The notes under the pieces: generated by a model
What the model was told of the DNA's origin: nothing
What the model saw: only the letters and a program-made list of their open reading frames with translations
Database searches by the model: none
Shown here: piece after piece, positions 39,917 through 49,501 of the stretch
Position numbering within the stretch: position 1 is the first letter of the stretch
Layout: the number at the start of each line of letters is the position of its first letter
From: JALOOB01 sp040766655
Lineage (GTDB): Bacteria > Chloroflexota > Anaerolineae > CG2-30-64-16
DNA: 64,000 bases
NCBI GenBank assembly: GCA_040766655.1
Contig: JAXGQB010000006.1
Span: 62,001-126,000 of the forward strand
Direction: 5' to 3'
Made by a program: the position numbers and the translations under genes

Positions 39917-42900
39917 ATGCCAACAATTCGTCAAATCGTTAATCTCGGAGCACTCCTATCACTGCTCTTCTCACTTCTGGGAGTCGGTGGAGTGTCCCCG
40001 GCCAGCGCGCCAAGTGGACTACGCCAGCTCGCAACCAGCAGTAGCGTCGCGGCGGCCATGCCGGCAAGCGCCGTGGATGAGACGGCAGTGCCGCATTACT
40101 TCGGCCCCAATCCGAACTGGGCCCAGAGCCCATTCACCGTCCCAGATGCCGTCGTGGAGATCTCGGCTCCGACGGAGGCCGGTGGTGTCCAGGCGGAGGC
40201 CGTAGCTACTGTCGGGGCGAACGGCGTTGTCACGGACATCTCCGTTACCAACCCCGGCTCCGGCTACACGAGTGCCACAGTGACGATTTCGGGCTCCGGA
40301 GCGGCTGCAGCGGCTACTGCCCTTGTCACTATGACCGGCATCGTTACTGACATTCAGATCACGGCTCCCGGCACCGGCTACACCGCGCCCACGATCACGA
40401 TCTCGGGCGGCGGCGGCACAGGCGCGACGGCAGCCGTCTATGGCGGCGTTGCGGCTGTGACGCTCGGTGGGGGCGACTACAGCGGCTTCACCTTCCCGAC
40501 GGTCGACTTCGACTTCCCGAACGATACCGAGAACGGCAGGATTGCCAAGGCGCATCCAGTCTGCGCAATTCCGTATCCGACTTGCCAGTCGGACGTTCCA
40601 GGCGCGACGTATACGGTGACCGGCGTCGTGGTGGACGATCCGGGCACCGGCTACTCCGTGGCGCCAGGCGTGGTGATCCGCGACGGCACCGAGGCCAACC
40701 CGATCAACAATCGGGCGCAAGATCGCGCGAAGGTCGCACGCGTCGATTCGATGAAGGCTGAGAAGGAAGGGAAGTCAGAGGCTTTCGATTCCCAAGCGGT
40801 TGAGCCGATCGAATTCGCCAACGTGGTGCCCGCCTCATCGACATTGTTCATGGACTATGTGATCCTGAACACATTCGGCTCCGGCTACACCTCGGCTCCG
40901 ACCGCGATCATCAACGATACGATCGGCGGCGGCACAGGCGCGACGGCCCTGGTCCACATTGACACGGGCGGCGTCACCTCGATCACCGTTACCAACCCTG
41001 GCTCGGGCTACATGACCAAGGACGGCATCAAGAAGTTCACGGACCCGCTGCCCGGGCTGTGCATCCCACCGGCGTGTCCGGCTTACGATGACACCAAACC
41101 GACCGAGCAGCAGCCGAAGTTCATCCCCGCCGGCGTGCCTGAGGAAAAGGCATACAACGGCGTCGAGGCTGACGAATACGTGATCGCGCTGATGCAGTAC
41201 CGCACCAGCTTCTCGTCTAGCCTGAAGGACCAGACCACGGGCGTGCCGGTTGGTACGCTGGTCCGCGGCTACGTGCAGGTCGAGACGCCGTCCTGGCTAA
41301 CGGCCAATCCTGGTGTCAGCCAGCACGTCCCGCTCTACAACGAGATGATGGACGGCTCGTTTGTTCGCCTCCAGGTGAACGGTGTCGACGCGTTCGGCGT
41401 GACGTCGCCCCAATGGCTGGGGCCGACCATCATCTCGAACAAGAACAAGCCGGTTCGCATCGTGTTCCACAACCTGCTGCCCACGGGCGCAGGCGGTGAC
41501 TTGTTCATGCCGGTCGACACCACCCTGATGGGCTCCGGCATGGCCGGCGGCTGGGAGCAGTACGATCCCACCCCCGTGCAGGGTGGAGACGTCCTGGACG
41601 AAGTGCGCAACCCTGCGTGCACTCTCGCTGCAGCTGGCACGGGTTTAACGCAGAACGGCGTTGAGATCGACTGCTTCACGAAAAACCGGGAGACGCTGCA
41701 CCTGCACGGTGGCAACACCCCGTGGATCAGCGACGGCACGCCGCACCAGTGGATCACGCCGGCGGGCGAGAATACGGCTTATCCGCAGGGCGTCAGCGTG
41801 GGAAACGTCCCGGATATGGATGCCTGTACTCCTGATAACCCAGCCACGCCGGACGTGGACGAGTCCGCCACCGACGGCTGCATGACCCTCTACTACACCA
41901 ACCAGCAGAGCGCACGCCTGATGTTCTACCATGATCACGCGTACGGCCTCACGCGCCTTGGCGTGTACGCAGGCGGCGCCGCTGGTTACCTGATCACCGA
42001 CGAGACCGATGCGAAGCTGATGGGCGCGGGTGGTGCGCTGGAGGGCCTAGGCCTCGGCATCCCGCTGGTTATCCAGGACCGGACGTTCGTGCCCAGCGAC
42101 GAGCAGATGTACAACACGTACAATACGGACGGCACCGTCAAGAGCTATGGCCAGGACCCGACCTGGGATCAAGAACGTTGGGGCGGTTACGGCAGCCTGT
42201 GGTATCACCACGTGTACATGACGGCGCAGAATCCGGGCGATCCGAGCGGCATGAGCGCGTTCGGACGCTGGATGTACTCGCCTTGGTTCTGGCCGCCAGC
42301 CGGAAGCACGAAGTTCGGACCGATCGCAAACCCGTATTACGGCAAGGACCCTGAAGGTCCGGATGGCATGCGCGGCACGCCAGATGACTTCTCGACTAAT
42401 CTGGCTACTCCCTGCAGCCTCGACGACCCGGCGACCTGGCAGTACCAGGAGGACCCGTTCTGCGAACCGCCGCAGATTCCGGGCACGCCGAACATCTCGG
42501 CCGGCATGGAGCAGTTCAACGACACGCCGATCGTGAACGGCACCGCGTACCCGACGCTGGAACTGGAGCCGAAGGCGTACCGCTTCCGCGTGCTGAACGC
42601 GGCCAACGATCGCTTCTTCAACTTCCAGTGGTACGTCGGTGATCCGAGCACCGCGAGCACCGACCTGAACTACAAGGGCGAAGCCATCGGCCCGACTGAG
42701 GTCGCCTTTGACGAGGCGCTCCTGGAAGCGGCTCAGACCGACCCGCCGGGTGTCTTCGTGATCCCGGACCAGAGCGACGACGGCGGGACAGACACGAGCT
42801 ATAGCCTCCCCGGCCCTGATTGGGTCGTGATCGGCTCCGAGGGCGGCTTCCTGCCGGCCCCGGTGGTGCGCGATGGCCAGCAGCATACGACCTGGGTTAC

Positions 42901-44866
42901 CGATCCGACCGTGTTCCACGTGGGCACCGTTGACCTGTTCTCGCTGCTGCTTTCGCCGGCCGAACGCGCCGACGTAGTGGTCGACTTCTCCGACTACGCC
43001 GGCCAGACGTTGATCCTCTACAACGACGGACCGGCAGCGTTCCCGGCCCGCATCGCGAGCTACGACTACTTTACCGGCGCCCCTGACATGCGTCCGATCG
43101 GCGCGCCGCCCATCCTGCCCGGCTACGGGCCTAACACCCGCACCATCATGCAGGTGAAGATCGCCGCGGCAGTAACCAATCAGGCCGATCCGGCCCTCGG
43201 TTTCAACGTGCCCGAGCTCCAGAGCGCCTTCAGCCACAAGGCTGACGGTTCCGGCGTGTTCGAGTCCGGCCAGCACCCGATCATCGTCGGGCAGGCAGCC
43301 TACAACTCGGCCTACGGATCGAGCTTCATCGGCAGCGGCTGGTGCGATGCGCCTGTGAACGCCAGCGCCAAGTGCGACGGGTTCGTGCGCATTTCTCAGT
43401 CGGGCGGCACCTACATGACGTTCGACACGCTACGCAAGGACATGTTCGGGAATCACAAACAACTGGATCTCTACATCGAGCCGAAAGCGATCCAGGACGA
43501 GACCAGCGAGTCGGTCTTCGACGAGTTCGGCCGCATGCAGGCCAACCTCGGCGTCGAAACGGTGCCGGCCCAGCCGATCCTGCAGAACGTGAACCTGCAC
43601 CCGTACACCTTCCCGGCGACCGAGATGGTGGACACGTCGAAGCTGCCGAAGGCAACCGAACTGGTAGCGGGGGTTTACGAGGACCTCGAGATCACCCCGA
43701 TCGCCGTGGCGAGTGACGGGACGCAGATCTGGAGATTCACGCATAACGGCGTTGATACGCATCCGATCCACTACCATGCGTTCGACGTCCAGGTCTTGAA
43801 CCGCGTCGCCTGGGACAACACCATCCTGCCGCCCGATGCGACCGAGCTTGGCTGGAAGGATACGGTGCGCATCAGCCCGCTGATGGACACAATCGTGGCG
43901 TTCCGCGCGGTCGTGCCAACGCTGCCGTGGGACATACCCAACAGCGTGCGGCTGCTAAACCCGTCGATGCAGGACGGGGTGTCGATGAATCTCTCGACTG
44001 CCGCCGAACTGCTGGGATTGCCTCCCGCGGCCGTTTCGCCTCAGGGCGAGCCGATCGACGTCTACAACCACTTCGTCAATTTCGGCGCCGAGTACGTCTA
44101 CCACTGCCATATCCTCAGCCACGAGGAAATGGACATGATGCGCCCGGTGACGTTGGCCTACCCGCCGTGGGCGCCGACCAACCTGGTGGTGCCGGATCCG
44201 ACAGGCAACGGCAACAACCGGACCGTGAATGTGTCATGGACAGACAACTCGGCGAGCGAGACCGGCTGGGTGATCGAGCGGGCCACCAGCTTCACCGGAC
44301 CGTGGACCGTGCTTGCGACGATCCCGCGGGACGCCGCAGGGCTGAATGAGACGACCGGAGAAAGCGTTGGCGACACGATCACCTACAGCGACATCATCGG
44401 TAACACCAACAACGTCTATGCGTACCGGGTGAAGGCGATCAACGTGGTGGGCGACACGTGGGACTACGCTGACCCGGCGATCAATGAGATCGTGAGCGGC
44501 GGCTTCCCGACGATCACCACGTCGTCGGCCTACACGAACGTCGACTCGTGGGTCGAGCCGCCGATGGCGCCCACGTCGCTGACCGCCACGAACCTGGGTC
44601 GGCGGGGCACCAACAACCGCATCGTGCTCACCTGGACGAACGTAACCGGCGAGACCGGCTACCGGATCCAGCGAGCGAACGACGCGGCCTTCACGCTGGG
44701 AGTGGTCAGCACCATCCGGGCGGCTGATAACACCAATTCTCCGACCGTGTCGGCAACCCTCAACGTGTCGCGTACCCCGGTTGGCAGGACTTACTACTAC
44801 CGTGTGCAATCGGTCAATCCGATGGGATCCGCCTGGTCACCTACGGCCAGCATCGTAACGCAGTAG
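39917..44866 (+). CDS. Giant secreted multicopper oxidase with N-terminal GSGYT repeats and two C-terminal fibronectin III domains
   Basis: The 1649-residue protein has a signal peptide (about 1-42). Residues 85-370 contain repeats of the PGxGYTxAPTxTISGGGGTGATA type. The cupredoxin region (about 420-1415) holds all four copper motifs: LHLHGGNTPW (about 593), FYHDHAYGLTRLG (about 670), HPIHYHAF (about 1281) and YHCHILSHEEMDMM (about 1395). These give ten His, one Cys and an axial Met, so a type 1 site and a trinuclear site are complete. Two FnIII domains (about 1418-1530, 1545-1649) end the protein. AAAGGAG precedes the ATG. Large bacterial oxidases of this type oxidise manganese, iron or phenolic substrates. 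The substrate here is unknown. Copper-handling genes lie 4-10 kb downstream. Confidence 0.9.
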   Translation: MPTIRQIVNLGALLSLLFSLLGVGGVSPASAPSGLRQLATSSSVAAAMPASAVDETAVPHYFGPNPNWAQSPFTVPDAVVEISAPTEAGGVQAEAVATVGANGVVTDISVTNPGSGYTSATVTISGSGAAAAATALVTMTGIVTDIQITAPGTGYTAPTITISGGGGTGATAAVYGGVAAVTLGGGDYSGFTFPTVDFDFPNDTENGRIAKAHPVCAIPYPTCQSDVPGATYTVTGVVVDDPGTGYSVAPGVVIRDGTEANPINNRAQDRAKVARVDSMKAEKEGKSEAFDSQAVEPIEFANVVPASSTLFMDYVILNTFGSGYTSAPTAIINDTIGGGTGATALVHIDTGGVTSITVTNPGSGYMTKDGIKKFTDPLPGLCIPPACPAYDDTKPTEQQPKFIPAGVPEEKAYNGVEADEYVIALMQYRTSFSSSLKDQTTGVPVGTLVRGYVQVETPSWLTANPGVSQHVPLYNEMMDGSFVRLQVNGVDAFGVTSPQWLGPTIISNKNKPVRIVFHNLLPTGAGGDLFMPVDTTLMGSGMAGGWEQYDPTPVQGGDVLDEVRNPACTLAAAGTGLTQNGVEIDCFTKNRETLHLHGGNTPWISDGTPHQWITPAGENTAYPQGVSVGNVPDMDACTPDNPATPDVDESATDGCMTLYYTNQQSARLMFYHDHAYGLTRLGVYAGGAAGYLITDETDAKLMGAGGALEGLGLGIPLVIQDRTFVPSDEQMYNTYNTDGTVKSYGQDPTWDQERWGGYGSLWYHHVYMTAQNPGDPSGMSAFGRWMYSPWFWPPAGSTKFGPIANPYYGKDPEGPDGMRGTPDDFSTNLATPCSLDDPATWQYQEDPFCEPPQIPGTPNISAGMEQFNDTPIVNGTAYPTLELEPKAYRFRVLNAANDRFFNFQWYVGDPSTASTDLNYKGEAIGPTEVAFDEALLEAAQTDPPGVFVIPDQSDDGGTDTSYSLPGPDWVVIGSEGGFLPAPVVRDGQQHTTWVTDPTVFHVGTVDLFSLLLSPAERADVVVDFSDYAGQTLILYNDGPAAFPARIASYDYFTGAPDMRPIGAPPILPGYGPNTRTIMQVKIAAAVTNQADPALGFNVPELQSAFSHKADGSGVFESGQHPIIVGQAAYNSAYGSSFIGSGWCDAPVNASAKCDGFVRISQSGGTYMTFDTLRKDMFGNHKQLDLYIEPKAIQDETSESVFDEFGRMQANLGVETVPAQPILQNVNLHPYTFPATEMVDTSKLPKATELVAGVYEDLEITPIAVASDGTQIWRFTHNGVDTHPIHYHAFDVQVLNRVAWDNTILPPDATELGWKDTVRISPLMDTIVAFRAVVPTLPWDIPNSVRLLNPSMQDGVSMNLSTAAELLGLPPAAVSPQGEPIDVYNHFVNFGAEYVYHCHILSHEEMDMMRPVTLAYPPWAPTNLVVPDPTGNGNNRTVNVSWTDNSASETGWVIERATSFTGPWTVLATIPRDAAGLNETTGESVGDTITYSDIIGNTNNVYAYRVKAINVVGDTWDYADPAINEIVSGGFPTITTSSAYTNVDSWVEPPMAPTSLTATNLGRRGTNNRIVLTWTNVTGETGYRIQRANDAAFTLGVVSTIRAADNTNSPTVSATLNVSRTPVGRTYYYRVQSVNPMGSAWSPTASIVTQ

Positions 44867-44966
44867 TTCCTACTTCGTAGGAGCCGTCTTCGGGGGAGGG
44901 AGCGCTCTTCAGGGAGCGATCCCTTCCCTGATGTAAGTATCGAACCATTAGGTCAATGGGTGTGAG

Positions 44967-46130
44967 ATGACGTCACCACGACTAGCTCTTGCCACCGCGC
45001 TAATCCTCCTGGTCATCAGGGTGACCGGTGTGTTCGCGTCTGCACCTGCCACGGGCATCGCTCAAGAGGCGCCCGCCTGGCAGCAGGTCAATACCAATGG
45101 CTTCGGCGATCCGCAGGCCATTGAGGTGAGCGCGCTCGAAGAATTCAATGGCCACCTCTATGCCGGCACCGCCAACGCGATCGCGGGCGCCCGGATTTTC
45201 CGCTCGCAAGACGGCACGTCTTGGACCCCCGTCTCCCAACCGGGCTTCGGCATTGGGACGGACACCCGGCCGCTCGCCATCATGGACCTGGCGGTCTTCA
45301 ACCAGAAGCTCTACGCGAGCACCGGTCGCAGCGAAAACGCCGGGCAGATCTGGCGTTCGCAGGACGGCGCTACATGGGCGCCGATGGTGATTGCAGGTTT
45401 TGGTGATCCTGACTCCGTCGACATCACGGCGCTAACCGAATTCGATGGCTATTTATACGCCGGCGTGACGAACCGGGTCAGCGGCGCGCAGGTCTGGCGC
45501 AGCGCCAGCGGGGACAACAATACCTGGTCGCAGGTCGCTCCGGCAACGCCGGGAACGGCGCCCGCGACCATCACGGGTTTTGCCGTCTACGGTGCCGCAC
45601 TTCATGCGGCCGTGGAGTCGGAAGGACCAGCACAAATCTGGCGCACCAGTGGCGGCGCCTGGACGACCGTAGTGAGCGATGGTTTCGGCAGCAGCACCAC
45701 AACCTTGACCGGTGGCATGGCCGGGTTTGCGGGCTACCTCTATGTTGGCGCCGGAGATGAGGTCGGCGGCGCTCAGCTCTGGCGCACGAATGATGTAGTG
45801 AACTGGGAACCGGCGATCACTCCCGGCTTCGGTGACCCGAACAATCAAGCGATCGAGGCCGTGTTCGTCTTCGGCAATCAGCTCTACGCCAGCGTCAAGA
45901 ACGCGACGACAGGCATCGAACTGTGGCGCTCGACGGACGGTGCGGCCTGGGCGCAGGTGAACGTCGACGGCTTCGGCGATGGCAACAACTCCGGATCGAA
46001 CCGAAGTCATGCCGTTGCCGGGCACCTGGGGAATCTGTACGTCGGCACATCGAATGCGGTGGATGGCGGTGAGGTGTGGCGGATGCAAGGGCAACAACAG
46101 CGCATCTATCTCCCTCTCATCCTGCGTTAG
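44967..46130 (+). CDS. Exported beta-propeller-like protein with YLPLILR tail
   Basis: The 387-residue protein has an N-terminal signal (ALATALILLVIRVTGVFA). The body contains about six repeats of the form EFNGHLYAGTxNxxxGAxIWRSxDGxxWxPV, each with W and a GTW-like turn, which predicts a beta-propeller of the sialidase/kelch type. No catalytic Asp box or FRIP motif is clear. The protein ends QQQRIYLPLILR, a hydrophobic-plus-basic tail seen repeatedly on exported Chloroflexota proteins. It lies 100 nt after the oxidase and 35 nt before the next exported protein. The gap before it holds a CCTAC/GTAGG hairpin. Confidence 0.75.
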   Translation: MTSPRLALATALILLVIRVTGVFASAPATGIAQEAPAWQQVNTNGFGDPQAIEVSALEEFNGHLYAGTANAIAGARIFRSQDGTSWTPVSQPGFGIGTDTRPLAIMDLAVFNQKLYASTGRSENAGQIWRSQDGATWAPMVIAGFGDPDSVDITALTEFDGYLYAGVTNRVSGAQVWRSASGDNNTWSQVAPATPGTAPATITGFAVYGAALHAAVESEGPAQIWRTSGGAWTTVVSDGFGSSTTTLTGGMAGFAGYLYVGAGDEVGGAQLWRTNDVVNWEPAITPGFGDPNNQAIEAVFVFGNQLYASVKNATTGIELWRSTDGAAWAQVNVDGFGDGNNSGSNRSHAVAGHLGNLYVGTSNAVDGGEVWRMQGQQQRIYLPLILR

Positions 46131-46165
46131 CCGCACTGGACAAAGCAAAGAATAGTGAGGCCATC

Positions 46166-48655
46166 ATGATTGGTGTCAATGTGTTCGCCAAATTGCGCAT
46201 CACCCTTTCGGCAGCGGCCAGGATCCTCCTGGTCGTAGGGCTCCTTTTCGGCACGGCCGCCGGAGCGGACGCGAGCCTGAGCGAGCGTTCCGCAGCGGCT
46301 CCATCGCCGGCCCAAGGCGCCGGAGAAGCAGATGTGACGCACCTTGTGGTCGAGAACGTCGGCCAGTTCGCCAGCGGCGCTCGCTTCCTGATCAAGCAGG
46401 GCGACCAGCGCGTGTGGCTCGCCGACGGCGCCCTCTGGCTGACGATCCCTGATCCTCTTCCCGCGGACGCTAAGGCGCCGCGGGTCGGAGCGCGCATCGA
46501 GCGCGAAGTCGGACGATCTCGGCGACCCGCGGCAGCCGCGCGCGCGGGAACCGCGATTCGTTTCACGTTCCCGGGCGCGAACCCCACCCCTGCGGTCGAG
46601 CCATACGGACAGCTGGCGACCCGGGTTTCATACCTGATCGGCAATGACCCGGCGCTGTGGAAGCGCGACGTGCCGGCATGGTCGGGCGTGCGGTATCGTG
46701 ATCTCTATCCGGGCGTGGACCTGATCGTAGGCGAGTACGCGGCCGGTGCTGTGCCCTGGCGACTCGAAGCGCAGCCCGGCGCCGACCTGTCCGCGGTTGC
46801 CCTCCGAGTGGAAGGGGCCGAGTCGGTTGCGGCTGACGCAATCGGCCTGCGGCTGGGGATCAAGGGTCATGAGGTGGGCGTGGCGCTGCCGGTTTGGACG
46901 TTGTCGGGCGACACGCAGGTACATGGAAGCATCGCGATTCAGCAGGGGGAAGCCGGTGCGTTCGCGCTCGCTCCATCTTCCGAACCGCAGGCCGTGCGGG
47001 AAGCTGCTTTGTCCGCCGATGAGGCGGCGCTGGTTGACTTCTACTTCACTACGCTGGGCGGATCATCTGTAGATCAAGGGTATGCAGTTGCCGCTGATAT
47101 TGCGGGCAACACCTACGTTACCGGTGAGACGCTGTCCACGAACCTGCCCTTCAATCCCGGCCCATACGATCCCGTCAACAACGGCACGACGGAGCTCACT
47201 GAGGCATTTGTCGCCAAGTTCAACGCGGACGGCACAACCCCTCCCGTTTACATCACCTACCTGGGAGGCTCGGGACGCGATATCGGTTGGGGCATCGCAG
47301 TTTACGGAGACCTTGCGTTCGTGACAGGTGAGACCACCTCACCCGACTTTCCAGGCTTCACCGCCCCGGCCGCGAACGCCGACATCTTCGTCGCGGCCTT
47401 CAACGCCGCCGGAACGGATGTCCGCTACGTGTCGCAGGTGGGCGGCCCGGGAGTCGATATAGGCTATGGGATCACAGTCGACGGGCTCGAAGCCTACCTT
47501 GTGGGTTCGAGCACTTCGTTAATTGCCGGCACGAGCTGCGTCCCGAACGCGAACGGCGATTTGCTCGTGGCCAAGCTGAATGCGGCCGGTGGCCCGGGGT
47601 ATACCAGCTGCTTCAACTATCCTCCCGTTGAGGCAGGCTATGCCATCGCAGTCCGCAAGGTAGCCAATCAGACAGAAGCGTACGTGACGGGCGAAACCCT
47701 AACCGTTCCCACGCCCCCTGCATTGCCCAATCGGGATCTCATCGTCCTCAGGTTCGATGGAAACGGAGTGCTGGCCCAGGGCAGGGTCTACGACGCAAGC
47801 GGCGACGACTGGGGCTCCGGCGTTGCAGTCGATGGATTTGGCAACGTCTTCGTGGCCGGCACTACGTATTCGGATCCACTTGCCGACGTGCCCTTCCCCG
47901 TCACGGCGGATACAGCCGGCTGGGGCGGCGGTGAGACTGATGCGTTCGTCATGTGGCTGCGCCCCGGTGACCTGGTCAAGAGCTTTGCGACCTACCTGGG
48001 CGGCGACGGCGACGAGGAAAGCGATGGCATCGCCGTGGATACCGTTCAGGGCCTGTACGTCTCGGGTACGACGTCGTCGGCCACCTTCCCAATGACGCCC
48101 GGAACCCATGATGGGACTCTGGGCGGCGCCACCGACGGCTTTCTGGCGCGCTTGCATCTCCAACACGCCACAGCGCCGGATAAGGTCACCTATGCCACCT
48201 ACCTGGGCGGTGCATACGATGACTGGGCCGAAGGCAACGCGATCGATACCGCCGGGCATGCCTTCGTCACCGGCGGCAGCTCAGCAACAGCTGACTGGGA
48301 ATCCACGCAAGCGTTCGTGGCGAAGGTGAAGGCAGCGAACGCCCCTCCGGCGCCCGTAGTGACGATCGCTCGAAGCGGCAACAGCGCCGGCCTGACGTGG
48401 CCCGCAGTCGGAACGGGGAATAAGTACCATGTTCTGTCCAGCGCCTGGCCGTACTTCCAGGCCGGCGACCCGAGCAGCAGCCAGTCTGCAGACCAGATGA
48501 CGACTTCGTTCACGGCTACGAACGTGCTCGTCTCGGCGGGTTCGACCTACTATCTTGTCAAGACCGTTGCTACCGTGGCAGGTGTCGGGCTGGAAGGCAG
48601 CGAGAACTCGAATCGCGTGGGCGTGTTCACCTACCCGCTGGTGAAGGGCAACTAG
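46166..48655 (+). CDS. Exported SBBP beta-propeller repeat protein (DUF7948-like N-terminus)
   Basis: The 829-residue protein has a signal peptide (about 1-35). The N-terminal region with VENVGQFASGARFLIKQGDQ and YRDLYPGVDLIVGEYA matches the DUF7948-type domain found with SBBP propellers. From about 290, SBBP repeats follow with the pattern TYLGGxGxDxGxxIAVxxxGxxYVTGxTxSxxFP (for example TYLGGDGDEESDGIAVDTVQ). A FnIII-like C-terminal domain (VVTIARSGNSAGLTWPAVGT) ends FTYPLVKGN. ATG 46166 follows GTGAGG. It is probably a surface or secreted scaffold; no enzyme motif is seen. Confidence 0.82.
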   Translation: MIGVNVFAKLRITLSAAARILLVVGLLFGTAAGADASLSERSAAAPSPAQGAGEADVTHLVVENVGQFASGARFLIKQGDQRVWLADGALWLTIPDPLPADAKAPRVGARIEREVGRSRRPAAAARAGTAIRFTFPGANPTPAVEPYGQLATRVSYLIGNDPALWKRDVPAWSGVRYRDLYPGVDLIVGEYAAGAVPWRLEAQPGADLSAVALRVEGAESVAADAIGLRLGIKGHEVGVALPVWTLSGDTQVHGSIAIQQGEAGAFALAPSSEPQAVREAALSADEAALVDFYFTTLGGSSVDQGYAVAADIAGNTYVTGETLSTNLPFNPGPYDPVNNGTTELTEAFVAKFNADGTTPPVYITYLGGSGRDIGWGIAVYGDLAFVTGETTSPDFPGFTAPAANADIFVAAFNAAGTDVRYVSQVGGPGVDIGYGITVDGLEAYLVGSSTSLIAGTSCVPNANGDLLVAKLNAAGGPGYTSCFNYPPVEAGYAIAVRKVANQTEAYVTGETLTVPTPPALPNRDLIVLRFDGNGVLAQGRVYDASGDDWGSGVAVDGFGNVFVAGTTYSDPLADVPFPVTADTAGWGGGETDAFVMWLRPGDLVKSFATYLGGDGDEESDGIAVDTVQGLYVSGTTSSATFPMTPGTHDGTLGGATDGFLARLHLQHATAPDKVTYATYLGGAYDDWAEGNAIDTAGHAFVTGGSSATADWESTQAFVAKVKAANAPPAPVVTIARSGNSAGLTWPAVGTGNKYHVLSSAWPYFQAGDPSSSQSADQMTTSFTATNVLVSAGSTYYLVKTVATVAGVGLEGSENSNRVGVFTYPLVKGN

Positions 48656-48684
48656 GGGTCAGCCCTGGCGCGTGCCTGACATCA

Positions 48685-48728
48685 GGGTCGCAGTGGCGGA
48701 AGGATCGCCTCGTCCGCCACTGCGACCC
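48685..48728. terminator. Strong hairpin after the SBBP gene
   Basis: GGGTCGCAGTGGCGGA (48685-48700) and TCCGCCACTGCGACCC (48713-48728) form a perfect 16-bp stem with a 12-nt loop. There is no T run, so it may act as a Rho-assisted or partial terminator. A second small hairpin AGGGTGA/TCACCCT follows at 48769-48790. Confidence 0.6.
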
Positions 48729-48827
48729 CACCCGGCCGCCAAGGTGCGGCGCCATCCTCTGATACTTAAGGGTGAACAGAAAATCACCCTCGCTGCTGAC
48801 GACAGGCAGCCACGCGGATGTTACCCT

Positions 48828-48857
48828 CCTGTTATCTTAGTTGTTCATTCTAACAGG
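48828..48857. promoter_or_regulatory. Inverted repeat before the DeoR-NosL regulator gene (candidate operator)
   Basis: CCTGTTA (48828-48834) and TAACAGG (48851-48857) form a perfect 7-bp inverted repeat with a 16-nt centre, ending 7 nt before ATG 48865. The AGG of the right arm is also the Shine-Dalgarno. Another TGTTAC lies just upstream. Binding by the adjacent regulator is inferred. Confidence 0.5.
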
Positions 48858-48864
48858 ATGTCAC

Positions 48865-49437
48865 ATGCCGCTTACACCCACCGTACGCCAACGCCACATC
48901 ATCGAGCTGCTCGGTGCGCGCCAGAGCCTGTCCATCCGGGAACTGGCGGCGGAGCTGGGCGTGTCAGCCATGACCGTCCATCGGGATCTCAACGTCCTGG
49001 CCGGCGGTGGCCAGCTCCTGAAGACCCGCGGCGGCGCGGCCCTTCCACCCCGAGCCACCGGCAGCGAGGGCGTGCCGGGCTCCTGCGCGATGTGCAACCG
49101 GCCTGTGCCAGAGCGGACTGCGGTCATCCTGCGAAGTCAGGAACGCGGCCGCCTCGCAGCGTGCTGCCCGCATTGTGGATTGGCCCTGCTCGAAGACAAC
49201 GCTTCCCCCGGCCTGATGCTGGTCACCGACTTCCTGTATCACCAGATGGTCAGCGCGAACGAGGCGTCCTACCTGGTGGGCAGCGAGGTAACGTCCTGTT
49301 GCACGCCCGGGATACTGGCGTTCGTGAACCGCGAGGATGCGGAACGGTTCCGGCAAGGTTTCGGCGGAAAGCTGATGGGAGTGGCAGAGATGCGGCACGC
49401 CTTGCGCATCGGAATGTCCGTTTCCGTGGAGCTGTGA
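48865..49437 (+). CDS. DeoR-type HTH fused to a NosL-like Cys-rich domain (candidate copper-responsive regulator)
   Basis: The 190-residue protein starts with a DeoR HTH (residues 1-60: RQRHIIELLGARQSLSIREL, then GVSAMTVHRDLNVLAGGGQL). The rest is not a sugar-sensing DeoRC domain. It carries CAMC (74-77), CCPHC (100-104) and CC (145-146). The segment SYLVGSEVTSCCTPGILAFV, then NREDAERFRQGFGGKLM, matches the NosL C-terminal pattern (A-Y-V-x-S-x-V-x-G..PF-S..DA..F...GG). NosL binds Cu(I), so the fusion could sense copper directly. The next genes are a PCu(A)C chaperone, a YtkA-like lipoprotein, a YHS protein and CopA. ATG 48865 is chosen over a TTG 24 nt upstream because of the AGGA site. Confidence 0.8.
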   Translation: MPLTPTVRQRHIIELLGARQSLSIRELAAELGVSAMTVHRDLNVLAGGGQLLKTRGGAALPPRATGSEGVPGSCAMCNRPVPERTAVILRSQERGRLAACCPHCGLALLEDNASPGLMLVTDFLYHQMVSANEASYLVGSEVTSCCTPGILAFVNREDAERFRQGFGGKLMGVAEMRHALRIGMSVSVEL

Positions 49438-49501
49438 CCGTGGGTGTCAGGTTGATCCCGGATGGCCTGTGTCGCCATCACCACAACTGAGGAGGAAGGC
49501 T

